64,000 nt of DNA from Pacificoceanicola sp049341065. GTDB lineage: Bacteria; Pseudomonadota; Alphaproteobacteria; Rhodobacterales; Rhodobacteraceae. Below, piece by piece: positions 16,850-25,037 of this stretch. The position numbers and the translations under genes were made by a program. Within the stretch, counting starts at the first letter, position 1, and each line of letters begins with the position of its first letter. Where the stretch lies: positions 9,915 through 73,914 of the forward strand of contig NZ_JBMPIX010000021.1 in the NCBI RefSeq assembly GCF_049341065.1, written 5' to 3'. The notes below the pieces were generated by a model that was not told the origin of the DNA, made no database searches, and saw only the letters and a list, made by a program, of their open reading frames with translations.

Positions 16850-17578
16850 ATGTTCGCAGGAACCCTCACCCGCAACGTCGAGACCGCAGCCGCTCAGTAC
16901 ACCGGCATGATCCATTCGACACGTTTCGATATCGCCATCCAGCTTGAAAACCGCCCGAAGATGTCCGAACGCAGCCCGGATTTTGACGTGACGGCAGTCA
17001 ACAAATCGGGCCGTAAGGTGCGCATCGGCACGGCCTGGAACGAGACCGGCAATACCAGCGGCAACCCCTACATCTCGATGCAGATCGATGTCGGCTTGGG
17101 TCCGTTCCGGGTCAACGCGGTGCAGACGAAAGAGGCGCGCGCGGCCCAGAGCGGCGCGTTCGAGATCATCCCGCTGGTCTCGAACGGCCTGATGAAATCC
17201 GGCTCGATCTCGGGCGAGCTCACCGCCATGGACGCCGACAACGCCTTCACCGGCTACATCGCCAACATGATGTTCGATCTGGAGTTCATGCTGATCGAGA
17301 ACAGCTACAAATCCGAGGAGACCCACCCCGATTACCGGATCGAGGTCAGCTCGCCCCGGGGCACACCGATCCGCGTCGGCTCGGCGTGGATGGCGAAAAG
17401 CAGCCGCACGGGCAATGACTACCTGTCGCTGCTGATCAACACGCCCGATGGCGATCTGCGCGTCAACGCCGTGCAGAACGAAGAACAGCGCGGTGGGCAG
17501 ACCTTCTCGATCCTCCCGTTCATCGACAGCGGTGAGCAGCCGCAGGATGCAGGCGCGGGGCTCTCGCTGGTCGCCTAA
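16850..17578 (+). CDS. Tandem DUF736 protein
   Basis: A 242-residue protein made of two DUF736-like units of about 110 residues each. Both contain the core R(I/V)G-AW, then a Y-SL/SM strand and a (F/L)RVNAVQ motif: VRIGTAW with FRVNAVQT in the first and IRVGSAW with LRVNAVQN in the second. DUF736 proteins are normally single units of about 100 residues, so this is an internal duplication. They are plasmid-borne and of unknown role. AAGGA lies 8 bases before the start at 16850. Confidence 0.8.
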   Translation: MFAGTLTRNVETAAAQYTGMIHSTRFDIAIQLENRPKMSERSPDFDVTAVNKSGRKVRIGTAWNETGNTSGNPYISMQIDVGLGPFRVNAVQTKEARAAQSGAFEIIPLVSNGLMKSGSISGELTAMDADNAFTGYIANMMFDLEFMLIENSYKSEETHPDYRIEVSSPRGTPIRVGSAWMAKSSRTGNDYLSLLINTPDGDLRVNAVQNEEQRGGQTFSILPFIDSGEQPQDAGAGLSLVA

Positions 17579-17600
17579 TTGGCACGCGAGGGGTGAACCC

Positions 17601-17634
17601 AAAGGGGAGCCGTGGGACCACGGTTCCCCTTTTC
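17601..17634 (+). terminator. Rho-independent terminator after the tandem DUF736 gene
   Basis: AAAGGGGAGCCGTGG (17601-17615) pairs with CCACGGTTCCCCTTT (17618-17632) with a single G-T pair, and the right arm ends in a TTTT run. It lies 23 bases after the stop. Confidence 0.7.
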
Positions 17635-17725
17635 CCATGTCCGTTGGCGTGAAGGACGCCACCCGCTTGCGATCAGGTGCAAATGCGATACAATAATATA
17701 TTAACGCAATATTGAGGGCGGGCGC

Positions 17726-18262
17726 GTGGCGGCTAGATCAGGGACGGTTCCATGGTTTGACAGCTTTGATGTTGAGGCAGAGGTTGCAGATCTCCTCGCC
17801 CATATCGAGCGCTGCACCGGATTTGCGCTACCCGCCCGACAGCGCGCCGTCATCATGTCCCATGCAAGGGCAAAGCTCGACAGGACAAGGCAGGCATTTC
17901 TGGAGGCCAAGGCGGCGGGAAAGCCGGTGTCCACATCGCGGCGTGCGTATCTGACCGACCTGCAGGACACGATCTTCATGGCGATCCCGGAAGAGAACCT
18001 TGCGCTGATGCCGCTAAACGAACAGGTCCTGAACGACCCGTCATTTTACGCGGACGCCATGCACCGCGCCGCTGCGATTAGCGAGGATGAGCTTTTCATG
18101 GCGCTGTCCTCTTCGCTGAAGGACATGACGGTCCAAGACGCCCGCGCGTTCGTCTCGAAGCTTTGGAACGGCACGATTGACGACAACGCCCGCAAATACG
18201 CCGAAGCCCTGAAGCGTCCCGAGCGTGAAATCATGCCTCTGCGACTGGGGAACACTGTGTAA
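17726..18262 (+). CDS. Conserved protein of unknown function
   Basis: A 178-residue soluble, mainly helical protein from a GTG start. Features are SFDVEAEVADLLAHIERCTGF, then PARQRAVIMSHARAKLDRTRQ and a long helical second half (YADAMHRAAAISEDELFMAL). No family recognised. It follows a terminator and an AT-rich segment (17688-17704, containing AATAATATATTAA) that likely holds its promoter, so it seems to be its own unit. The AT-rich segment resembles the palindromes before the mob and virB operons. Confidence 0.55.
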   Translation: MAARSGTVPWFDSFDVEAEVADLLAHIERCTGFALPARQRAVIMSHARAKLDRTRQAFLEAKAAGKPVSTSRRAYLTDLQDTIFMAIPEENLALMPLNEQVLNDPSFYADAMHRAAAISEDELFMALSSSLKDMTVQDARAFVSKLWNGTIDDNARKYAEALKRPEREIMPLRLGNTV

Positions 18263-18392
18263 GATCGAAGCCATTCTCTTGGCTTGAGCCGTACCGAGGT
18301 TGGCCGCCTCAAACCCCCTTTCCCAACGGTGGCACCCTGTGCAGCGCGCGAAAGCCGTTGAAGGCGCTGTGGGGACGTCTACTGTCGCCAAC

Positions 18393-18992
18393 ATGATTAA
18401 CCGGGATCACATGCGCGCCTTCTTTCGGCGCACCGCGGCGCTTGTCGCCTTTGTCGCACTGCTCTGGGCGGTTCACCTCCTCAATTGGATTATCGGTTAC
18501 GGCTTGAACCCGGCCTTCGGCCTGATCCCCCGGCACGTAAGCGGATTGGATGGTGTCATCGCCATGCCCCTCCTGCATGGAAGTTTCGCGCACCTTATGG
18601 CAAATACGCCGCCGCTATTGGTGATGGGTGGGCTGTTGGTGGCAACGACCACGCGAGCCTTGCTGCCGGTGAACGCCGTGGTGATCGGCCTCGGCGGCGG
18701 TTTTGTCTGGCTGTTCGGAAGCTCGGCCATCCATATCGGCGCGTCAGGGCTCGTCTTCGGCTGGTTTGGCTTCCTCGTCGCGCGCGGCCTCGTGGATCGC
18801 TCACTGATCACGCTGGGCGCGACACTGGTGGTCGGTTTGCTCTACGGTTCCATTCTCTGGGGCGTTCTTCCGGGTCAACCTGGCGTCTCGTGGGAGGCTC
18901 ATCTGTTCGGCGCTTTGGCCGGCGCGGCCGCTGCATTGCTTGTGCAAACGCATGTCCATGCGCCGCGCCTCGGCGGCGTCGATCTGGACTGA
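18393..18992 (+). CDS. Rhomboid family intramembrane serine protease
   Basis: A 199-residue membrane protein with six hydrophobic segments. It shows the rhomboid signature: HGSFAHLMANT in TM2 (the H-x-x-x-N pair), catalytic serine in GASGLVFG (TM4) and catalytic histidine in EAHLFGALAG (TM6). It would cleave membrane protein segments within the inner membrane. The start at 18393 is chosen as the first ATG; the frame opens at 18300 with TTG. It stands alone between the plasmid backbone and the metabolic block. Confidence 0.8.
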   Translation: MINRDHMRAFFRRTAALVAFVALLWAVHLLNWIIGYGLNPAFGLIPRHVSGLDGVIAMPLLHGSFAHLMANTPPLLVMGGLLVATTTRALLPVNAVVIGLGGGFVWLFGSSAIHIGASGLVFGWFGFLVARGLVDRSLITLGATLVVGLLYGSILWGVLPGQPGVSWEAHLFGALAGAAAALLVQTHVHAPRLGGVDLD

Positions 18993-19422
18993 AGCGGGCC
19001 ACCTGTCGTTGCCGGCCCAGACTTGCCGTTCACATAATCGACGAGCGCTGCAACGCAGCTTCTCCAAACCAGCCGTTCGTGAACTGCGCAGAATTTTCAA
19101 CAGGGCAATGACCAGGTCAGCGGACATAGCACCAGTTCACTCCCTCGCAAGAAATGAGCGTTTACGATCCTAAGCGGACATGGTCTTATCGAGCGCTGCA
19201 CGAAAATTCTGAAGTCTTGCGACTGCAAGGAGGTCAGCAAAACTTCAGGAAAGCTGAATCTAGGTTCAAGCGTCTTGGCAGTGACCCAACAATGCGGAAA
19301 TCGCCATATATAAACCTAACCAATACCACCATCACCCAAAAAAGCTGTGACGTAAGTTACTGGTGACTGGAGAGACGTTCGCGATCATCTGGACCCATTA
19401 ACTTCTCTGGAACTTGTGTGGT
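18993..19422. other. Intergenic region without recognised gene
   Basis: About 430 bases between the rhomboid gene and the TRAP permease. A 70-codon open frame (19154-19366) has no ribosome site and no protein-like character. No tRNA, repeat or promoter stands out. The composition is less GC-rich than the neighbouring genes, and this may be the seam between plasmid backbone and metabolic cargo. Confidence 0.5.
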
Positions 19423-19456
19423 CGAGGCGGTCAACATTTCGACCGCCTCGGTTTTA
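19423..19456 (+). terminator. Hairpin terminator at the 3' end of the TRAP permease gene
   Basis: CGAGGCGGTC (19423-19432) and GACCGCCTCG (19441-19450) form a perfect 10-bp stem with an 8-base loop, followed on the plus strand by GTTTTA. It abuts the minus-strand stop of the permease gene. The T run favours termination from the left, but the hairpin could act on both strands. Confidence 0.6.
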
Positions 19457-21658
19457 CTAATCTGCGCCGTGCGCGAGGTCTTTCGCTGTCAGAATGCGCT
19501 TCTGCAGGACCGCAATAAGCACAACAAGGCCAAGGCCAAAGGCGTCCGTCAGCCAGCCACCTGCGATCATTGACAAACCCGCTGCCAGAAGGGCAACCCG
19601 AACGACAGCACCTGCGTGTCCGATGAACCACCCCTGAACGGCACAGGAGAGAAGATAGACGCCTACAATCGCAGTGATAGCGATGTGGCCGATCTCGAAC
19701 CAAGTGCCTTCAAGCAGCATCGCAGGGGAGTAGAAGAACATATAAGGGACCACAAAGGCCGCTAAGCCGATCTTGAAACTCTCGACGCTGGTTTTTACCG
19801 GGTCGGACCCTGCCAACGCAGATCCGGCGTAAGCCGCCAGGGCGACAGGCGGGGTGATCGCCGACATCACAGCGAAGTAGAAAATGAACAGGTGAGCAAT
19901 CAACGGCTCTACGCCAAGATTGACGACGCCCGGTGCGATGACACTTGCTGCGACAGCATAAGCTGCGGTTGTGGGCATTCCCATCCCTAGCACGATGGAA
20001 ATGACCATGGCGAAGAACAGCGCCAAGATCTGGCTCTGGTCCGCAAGCGCCAGCAGAACTGTCGAGAAGCGGGAGCCGATACCAGTCAGGGCGATGACAC
20101 CCACGATGATGCCCGCGGTCGCGCAGACCGCCACCAGTTGCAGAACCATGCGCGCGCCATTGTCGAGCGCGTTAAACAGCTGCTTCGGCCCCATCCGGTG
20201 CGGCGTGAGCCAGGAAACCACGGCGGCCGTAATCATCGCCAGGGTTCCGCAACGGATCACCGAGTATCCAGCGAAGAGGGCATATATCAGCACGATGATG
20301 GGGGTCAGAAGATAGATCTGGCGGATCAACGCGCCAAGCTTGGGCAGTTGATCGCGCGGGAGACCTTTGAGGTTCGCTTTCTGGGCCGCCAGATCGATCA
20401 TGAAGTAAACGGAGATGAAATAAAGCGCCGCCGGAATGATCGCGGCAGAGACGATTTCCATGTAGGGAATGCCGGTGATTTCGGCCATGATGAAGGCACC
20501 TGCGCCCATTATCGGGGGCATGATCTGCCCACCAGTCGATGCTGCGGCTTCGACCGATGCGGCGGTCTGCGGCTTGTAGCCCACCTTTTTCATCATCGGG
20601 ATCGTCAGCGATCCGGTGGCCACCACGTTGCCGGCCGAAGTGCCGTTGATCATGCCCATGAGGCCTGAAGCGAAGATCGCCACCTTTGCCGGGCCACCGC
20701 GCTTGTGACCGGCAGCGGCAAAGGCGAGGTTGACGAAGTATTCGCCGACCCGCGTGGTTTGCAGGAAGGCGGCGAAGATCACGAAGAGGATGATGTAGGT
20801 CGACGAAATCGCGATGGGTGCGCCAAGGATGCCGTTGTCGGTGAAGATGTAGGAGAAGAAGCGCTTAGCGTCATATCCGCGGTGTTCGAAGATTCCCGGC
20901 AGCCACGGGCCGAGGAAGGAATAGGCAACAAAGATCGACGCGATGATCACCAGCGCCATACCTGCAAGGCGGCGGGTCAGTTCGATGATAAGGATCACGC
21001 CGGTGATCGCCGCCCACATATCTCCGGGCAGCGCCATGGGCATGCCAGCGCGCAGCTGCAACTGGCGCGCGAAAAAGATCAGGTAGGCGGTCGCGACCAG
21101 CGCGGCGACGGCTAGCAGGATGTCTCCGGCGGAAAATGCGTGACGGTCCCGTTGCGGGAAAAGCCAGCCATGCAGGATGGCCAGCGCCGAACCCGCGGCC
21201 AGCGGAATTCCGAAGGTGGACATGGCCCAGGCAGGGGGCAGCGCCACGCCCATGAGAGTGCCATTGATCCAGATCGCGGCAACAGCGACAAGCGCATAGC
21301 CAATTCCCGCAGCGGCAAATCCCAGCAGAGCCAGCGATGCCGGGTTGCGGTTTTCGTCCCGGGTGTTTTCGGACAACGCGCTTGCGCCGAACAGCAGAAA
21401 GCCGAGAAAGAGCCCCCCGCCGACATGGCTCAGGCGGTAGGCCCAGGTCTCGAGCGGATAGACGTTCATGACCATGAGATGAAAGACAGAGTAGGCGACG
21501 CACATGGCGGCAACCACCAGGTTACGCGTGCCGGTGAATTCCCGCTGGTTACCGGCAAGCGGATCTTCATCGACGCTTGCCTTTGCGGTTTCCTGTTCGA
21601 TCAGCGAAAGATCCGGATCCGCGCTGGACGGGCCTTCTTGGTGTTGAGCATTGGACAT
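19457..21658 (-). CDS. TRAP transporter fused permease (TAXI type, DctQM fusion)
   Basis: A 733-residue inner-membrane protein with about 16-18 hydrophobic segments. The N-terminal third corresponds to the small DctQ-like part and the rest to the 12-TM DctM-like part (GMINGTSAGNVVATGSLTIPMM and GMGMPTTAAYAVAASV are typical). Fused permeases of this kind pair with TAXI solute-binding proteins, and one lies just upstream. It would import a dicarboxylate, here probably tartrate, using an ion gradient. The start at MSNAQHQ is chosen because the 24 residues before it are not protein-like. Confidence 0.9.
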   Translation of the reverse strand: MSNAQHQEGPSSADPDLSLIEQETAKASVDEDPLAGNQREFTGTRNLVVAAMCVAYSVFHLMVMNVYPLETWAYRLSHVGGGLFLGFLLFGASALSENTRDENRNPASLALLGFAAAGIGYALVAVAAIWINGTLMGVALPPAWAMSTFGIPLAAGSALAILHGWLFPQRDRHAFSAGDILLAVAALVATAYLIFFARQLQLRAGMPMALPGDMWAAITGVILIIELTRRLAGMALVIIASIFVAYSFLGPWLPGIFEHRGYDAKRFFSYIFTDNGILGAPIAISSTYIILFVIFAAFLQTTRVGEYFVNLAFAAAGHKRGGPAKVAIFASGLMGMINGTSAGNVVATGSLTIPMMKKVGYKPQTAASVEAAASTGGQIMPPIMGAGAFIMAEITGIPYMEIVSAAIIPAALYFISVYFMIDLAAQKANLKGLPRDQLPKLGALIRQIYLLTPIIVLIYALFAGYSVIRCGTLAMITAAVVSWLTPHRMGPKQLFNALDNGARMVLQLVAVCATAGIIVGVIALTGIGSRFSTVLLALADQSQILALFFAMVISIVLGMGMPTTAAYAVAASVIAPGVVNLGVEPLIAHLFIFYFAVMSAITPPVALAAYAGSALAGSDPVKTSVESFKIGLAAFVVPYMFFYSPAMLLEGTWFEIGHIAITAIVGVYLLSCAVQGWFIGHAGAVVRVALLAAGLSMIAGGWLTDAFGLGLVVLIAVLQKRILTAKDLAHGAD

Positions 21659-21742
21659 GATGTGCCATCCGGGAAATGGGATTGAAAAGGGACACGGGCA
21701 GGAGCGTACTCGACCGCCCGTGTCATGCAAACGCGAGGACGT

Positions 21743-22714
21743 TTACTTGAGGTCCGCCGGGATCGCGTAGCCGTTCTCTTCGAACCAGCGCACGGCACCG
21801 GGGTGGAACGGAATGACGGCATTCTTCAGAACGTTTTCCGCCAGCGTTTCCTTGGCGGCGGCGTGGTTCTGAACCATGCGGTCGTGGTTTTCCATCGCAA
21901 TCGCGGTGATCTCGTAGGCCAGGCTTTCCGGCATGTCCTGATGCGCGATGGCAAAGTTCCAGAGCGACACCGTGCGCAGGTCCTCGGGCTGATCTTCGTA
22001 GGTGTTGGCCGGGATCTTGAAATCCTGCATCGCCGGCGCGAGTTCCTTGATCGTCGCCAACGTCTCGTCGCCCATCGACAGGAAGCGGACGTCGTTTTCC
22101 ACGGCGAGTTGTGCATAGGCACCCGTGGGCAGACCTGCGGCATAGACAAAGGCGTCGATCAGCCCATCCTTGAGCTGGCCTGCGGTGTCCGATCCACCAG
22201 CGTTTGAGATGTTGGCGGTGTCGTCGGTGGCGTTGAAATAGCGCGTCCAGTAGGTCGCCGAGGTGCCGCCCGCCGGGCCGACCCCGATCCGTTTACCAAC
22301 GAGGTCCTGGAAGTTCTGGATGTCAGAACTGGCCAGCACTGCGGCCTGAAGCGGTGTCTGGTACATCGGGAACAGGGCGCGCACATTCTCGTGCGGGACG
22401 CCGGGCATCAACGGGCTTTCGCCGCGGCGCGCTTCGTCTGCCGGGCCCAGGGTGACAAAGCCAAGCTGATGCTCGCCGGTTTCCACCAGCGTCACGTTCT
22501 GAACCGGGCCACCGGTGATTTCCACACCCGCGTTCAGGCCCAGAACTTCACTGAGCATGGCGCCAAAGCCGCTGCCATAGGTGAAATAGGTGCCGCCCTG
22601 GCTGCCGGTGCCGATGGTGATGCTGTTCGGCCAGCCGTCGCGATCCTGTGCGGCGACGGGCATTGCGATCGTGGCGCACAGTGCCGCGACTGCGGAAATG
22701 GTCTTGAATTTCAT
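21743..22714 (-). CDS. TAXI family TRAP transporter solute-binding protein
   Basis: A 323-residue periplasmic protein. A signal peptide (MKFKTISAVAALCATIAMPVAAQ) is followed by the TAXI hallmark ITIGTGSQGGTYFTYGSGF, then VGKRIGVGPAGGTS. It would capture the substrate in the periplasm and hand it to the fused permease 84 bases downstream. GGAGGA precedes the start. The probable promoter lies in 22715-22840, which contains a motif also found before the tartrate genes. The substrate is inferred to be tartrate from the neighbours. Confidence 0.9.
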   Translation of the reverse strand: MKFKTISAVAALCATIAMPVAAQDRDGWPNSITIGTGSQGGTYFTYGSGFGAMLSEVLGLNAGVEITGGPVQNVTLVETGEHQLGFVTLGPADEARRGESPLMPGVPHENVRALFPMYQTPLQAAVLASSDIQNFQDLVGKRIGVGPAGGTSATYWTRYFNATDDTANISNAGGSDTAGQLKDGLIDAFVYAAGLPTGAYAQLAVENDVRFLSMGDETLATIKELAPAMQDFKIPANTYEDQPEDLRTVSLWNFAIAHQDMPESLAYEITAIAMENHDRMVQNHAAAKETLAENVLKNAVIPFHPGAVRWFEENGYAIPADLK

Positions 22715-22819
22715 GGAACTTCCTCCTCCGATGAGTCCTCCGATGCGCCCCGTATTTTGGGGGCCGCAACAATAAACAGATCATGCGGGGATGGGCGGCC
22801 TTGGGCTATGCGCCAAATT

Positions 22820-22839
22820 TTATATTCAATTATGAAATA
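22820..22839 (-). promoter_or_regulatory. Putative LysR operator upstream of the TRAP transporter genes
   Basis: On the minus strand this reads TATTTCA, seven bases, ATATAA. The same two blocks with the same spacing occur at 23777-23796 in the LysR/tartrate dehydrogenase promoter region. It lies about 105 bases upstream of the solute-binding protein start. A shared site suggests that the LysR protein controls both transport and catabolism. Confidence 0.45.
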
Positions 22840-22840
22840 A

Positions 22841-23755
22841 TCAGGCCGTAGCTTCCAACTCTGGCAGACGGCTTTCAAGCACGGCAAGAAATGCGTCGCG
22901 TGCCGAATCTCTTGTACCGCGCGTCCATGCCGCCGCGAGGATCAGTTTTGACCGCGTCGTTCCATCGGGAATGGACAGGGGAACGAAGGAGACGCCGGGA
23001 ACCTGAAGCCGCGACGTCCAGCGCGGGACGATGGCAAGGCCTGTCCCCGCCGCGACCAGGTTGACGATGGTTTGCTTTTCTTCGGCCACCTGGGCAATGC
23101 GCGCGGTCAGTCCGACATCGACAAAGAGCTTGATTGTCAGATCGTGCGAATGTGGACGGGACCGGCGATCCGGCACGATCAGAGGTTCGTCTGCCAGATC
23201 AGAGATCGCAATACTGCTTTGATCAGCCAACCGATGGTTCTCTGGCAAGGCGACTACGGCGGTTTCGAAAAACAGCGTCCGGAAGTTGAGCCGTTGATCG
23301 CGCACATCCGGAGGTCGACAGAAAGCGATATCGAGCGAGCCGCTCAGCAGTTTCGGCAAGAGGTGGATGGTCTTCTGTTCGAAGAGCTGGATTTCGAGAT
23401 CAGGTTGCTCCTCACGCACCAGCTTCAAGAGTTGCGGGATCAATCCTGCGGCCGCGCTATCGATGGCGCCAACTTTCAGGACCGGCGTCTCTGACTTGCG
23501 CACGTTGCGCACCTTTTCTTCAAATTGCTCAGCCTGCGCGACCAGAGCGCGAGCCTCTTCGAGAATGCTGGTGCCCGCTTCGGTAAGGGATACGCTGCGC
23601 GTGGTCCGGAGGAACAGTCGCGTTTCAAGCTTGTCCTCAAGTAAGCGAATTTGCCGTCCCAGAGAGGCAGGCAACATATCGAGCGATTGCGCGGCCCGCC
23701 CGAAATGCAAGGTTTCCGCGACCGCAAGGAAGCATCTGATCTGGTCGGTATCCAA
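22841..23755 (-). CDS. LysR family regulator of the tartrate genes
   Basis: A 304-residue LysR regulator. The N-terminal winged helix-turn-helix has MDTDQIRCFLAVAETLHFGRAAQSL and RLFLRTTRSVSLTEAG; the effector domain follows. The frame opens at 23800, but a TTG at 23755 preceded by GGAG gives the normal LysR N terminus and leaves the putative operator (23777-23796) outside the gene; a GTG at 23776 is the other option. It lies between transporter and catabolic genes and diverges from the latter, as ttuA does in Agrobacterium tartrate operons. The inducer is probably tartrate or a product of it. Confidence 0.85.
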   Translation of the reverse strand: MDTDQIRCFLAVAETLHFGRAAQSLDMLPASLGRQIRLLEDKLETRLFLRTTRSVSLTEAGTSILEEARALVAQAEQFEEKVRNVRKSETPVLKVGAIDSAAAGLIPQLLKLVREEQPDLEIQLFEQKTIHLLPKLLSGSLDIAFCRPPDVRDQRLNFRTLFFETAVVALPENHRLADQSSIAISDLADEPLIVPDRRSRPHSHDLTIKLFVDVGLTARIAQVAEEKQTIVNLVAAGTGLAIVPRWTSRLQVPGVSFVPLSIPDGTTRSKLILAAAWTRGTRDSARDAFLAVLESRLPELEATA

Positions 23756-23776
23756 TCTCGCGGCTCCAATAGCCAC

Positions 23777-23796
23777 TATTTCACATCTGTATATAA
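23777..23796 (+). promoter_or_regulatory. Putative LysR operator in the regulator/tartrate gene gap
   Basis: TATTTCA (23777-23783), seven bases, ATATAA (23791-23796). It matches the site at 22820-22839 in both blocks and in spacing. The location between the LysR gene and tartrate dehydrogenase fits a LysR site acting on both divergent promoters. Confidence 0.45.
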
Positions 23797-23878
23797 TCAT
23801 ACGCAGATTGAGGGCGGCAAGTCCAGAGCTGTAGCGTCATGTCAAGTGTCGGACTGACGTCACACAGGAGGAGATAAG

Positions 23879-25027
23879 ATGACGATCCAGCAAACAGCCC
23901 CTGCAAATGGCGCATCAGTGCAGTCGCAGGAACTCAACGAACGGACCCAGGAAATGAAAACCTACAAGATCGCCTCCATTCCCGCCGATGGTATCGGCCC
24001 CGAAGTCATCGCCGCCGGGCACCAGGCGCTGGAAGCGTTGGCACGCCGTGACGGCGGTTTTGCGTTCGATGTTACCGAGTTCGATTGGAGTTCAGAGCGC
24101 TACAAGAAGACCGGGGCATTGATGCCGGAGGACGGTACCGAACAGCTGAAAAATTTCGACGCAATCTTTTTCGGTGCGGTTGGCGCGCCGGACGTGCCCG
24201 ATCACGTGACGCTCTGGGGTCTGCGCCTGCCGATCTGCCAGGGCTTTGACCAATACGCCAACGTGCGCCCAACTAAGATCCTGCCGGGAATTTCCTCGCC
24301 GCTGGCCGGAGTTGGCCCGGGCGATCTTGACTGGGTGATCGTGCGCGAAAACTCAGAAGGCGAATATTCCGGCGTAGGCGGTCGCGCCCATCGGGGAATG
24401 CCGGAGGAAGTGGCGACTGAAGTGTCGATCTTCACCCGCGTCGGCGTAGAGCGGATCATGCGCTATGCCTTCAAACTGGCACAGTCGCGCTCTCGCAAAT
24501 TCCTGACTGTCGTGACCAAGTCCAACGCACAGCGCCACGGCATGGTGATGTGGGACGAAATTGCGCTGGAAGTATCCAAGGATTTCCCGGATGTGACTTG
24601 GGACAAAATGCTGGTCGACGCCATGACCGTTCGCATGGTTAAGAACCCGAAATCGCTCGACACGATTGTGGCCACCAACCTGCACGCAGATATTCTGTCT
24701 GATCTTGCCGGCGCGTTGGCGGGGTCTCTCGGCGTTGCGCCCACCGGCAACATTGACCCCGAGCGCCGCTATCCGTCAATGTTCGAACCAATCCACGGTT
24801 CGGCCTTCGACATAACCGGCAAGGGGATCGCCAATCCAGTTGCCACCTTCTGGACCGCAAGCCAGATGCTGGAGCATCTGGGCGAGACCGCTGCGGCGGA
24901 ACGTCTGATGCGCGCCGTGGAAAAGGTGTGCGCCGAAGGCATCATGACCCCGGATGTGGGCGGCACAGCGACCACTCAGGACGTCACTGATGCGGTCTGC
25001 GACGCGATCCGCGGCGAGAATATCTGA
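23879..25027 (+). CDS. ttuC: Tartrate dehydrogenase
   Basis: A 382-residue NAD-dependent decarboxylating dehydrogenase of the isocitrate/isopropylmalate family. It shows KIASIPADGIGPEVI at the NAD-binding start, the substrate segment IVRENSEGEYSG, a metal-binding HADILSDLAG and a C-terminal EPIHGSAFDITGKGIANP. Subfamily features and context point to tartrate dehydrogenase (TtuC/YeaU), which acts on tartrate and malate; D-malate dehydrogenase is the alternative. A strong AGGAGGAG site precedes the start. It is the first gene of a four-gene plus-strand operon and feeds the glycerate kinase 10 bases downstream. Confidence 0.85.
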   Translation: MTIQQTAPANGASVQSQELNERTQEMKTYKIASIPADGIGPEVIAAGHQALEALARRDGGFAFDVTEFDWSSERYKKTGALMPEDGTEQLKNFDAIFFGAVGAPDVPDHVTLWGLRLPICQGFDQYANVRPTKILPGISSPLAGVGPGDLDWVIVRENSEGEYSGVGGRAHRGMPEEVATEVSIFTRVGVERIMRYAFKLAQSRSRKFLTVVTKSNAQRHGMVMWDEIALEVSKDFPDVTWDKMLVDAMTVRMVKNPKSLDTIVATNLHADILSDLAGALAGSLGVAPTGNIDPERRYPSMFEPIHGSAFDITGKGIANPVATFWTASQMLEHLGETAAAERLMRAVEKVCAEGIMTPDVGGTATTQDVTDAVCDAIRGENI

Positions 25028-25037
25028 GGACAGCCAA

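Noticed and set aside
19154..19366. 70-codon frame beginning MSVYDPKRTW
   Set aside because: No ribosome site; similar short peptides in alphaproteobacteria usually come from intergenic repeats annotated by mistake.
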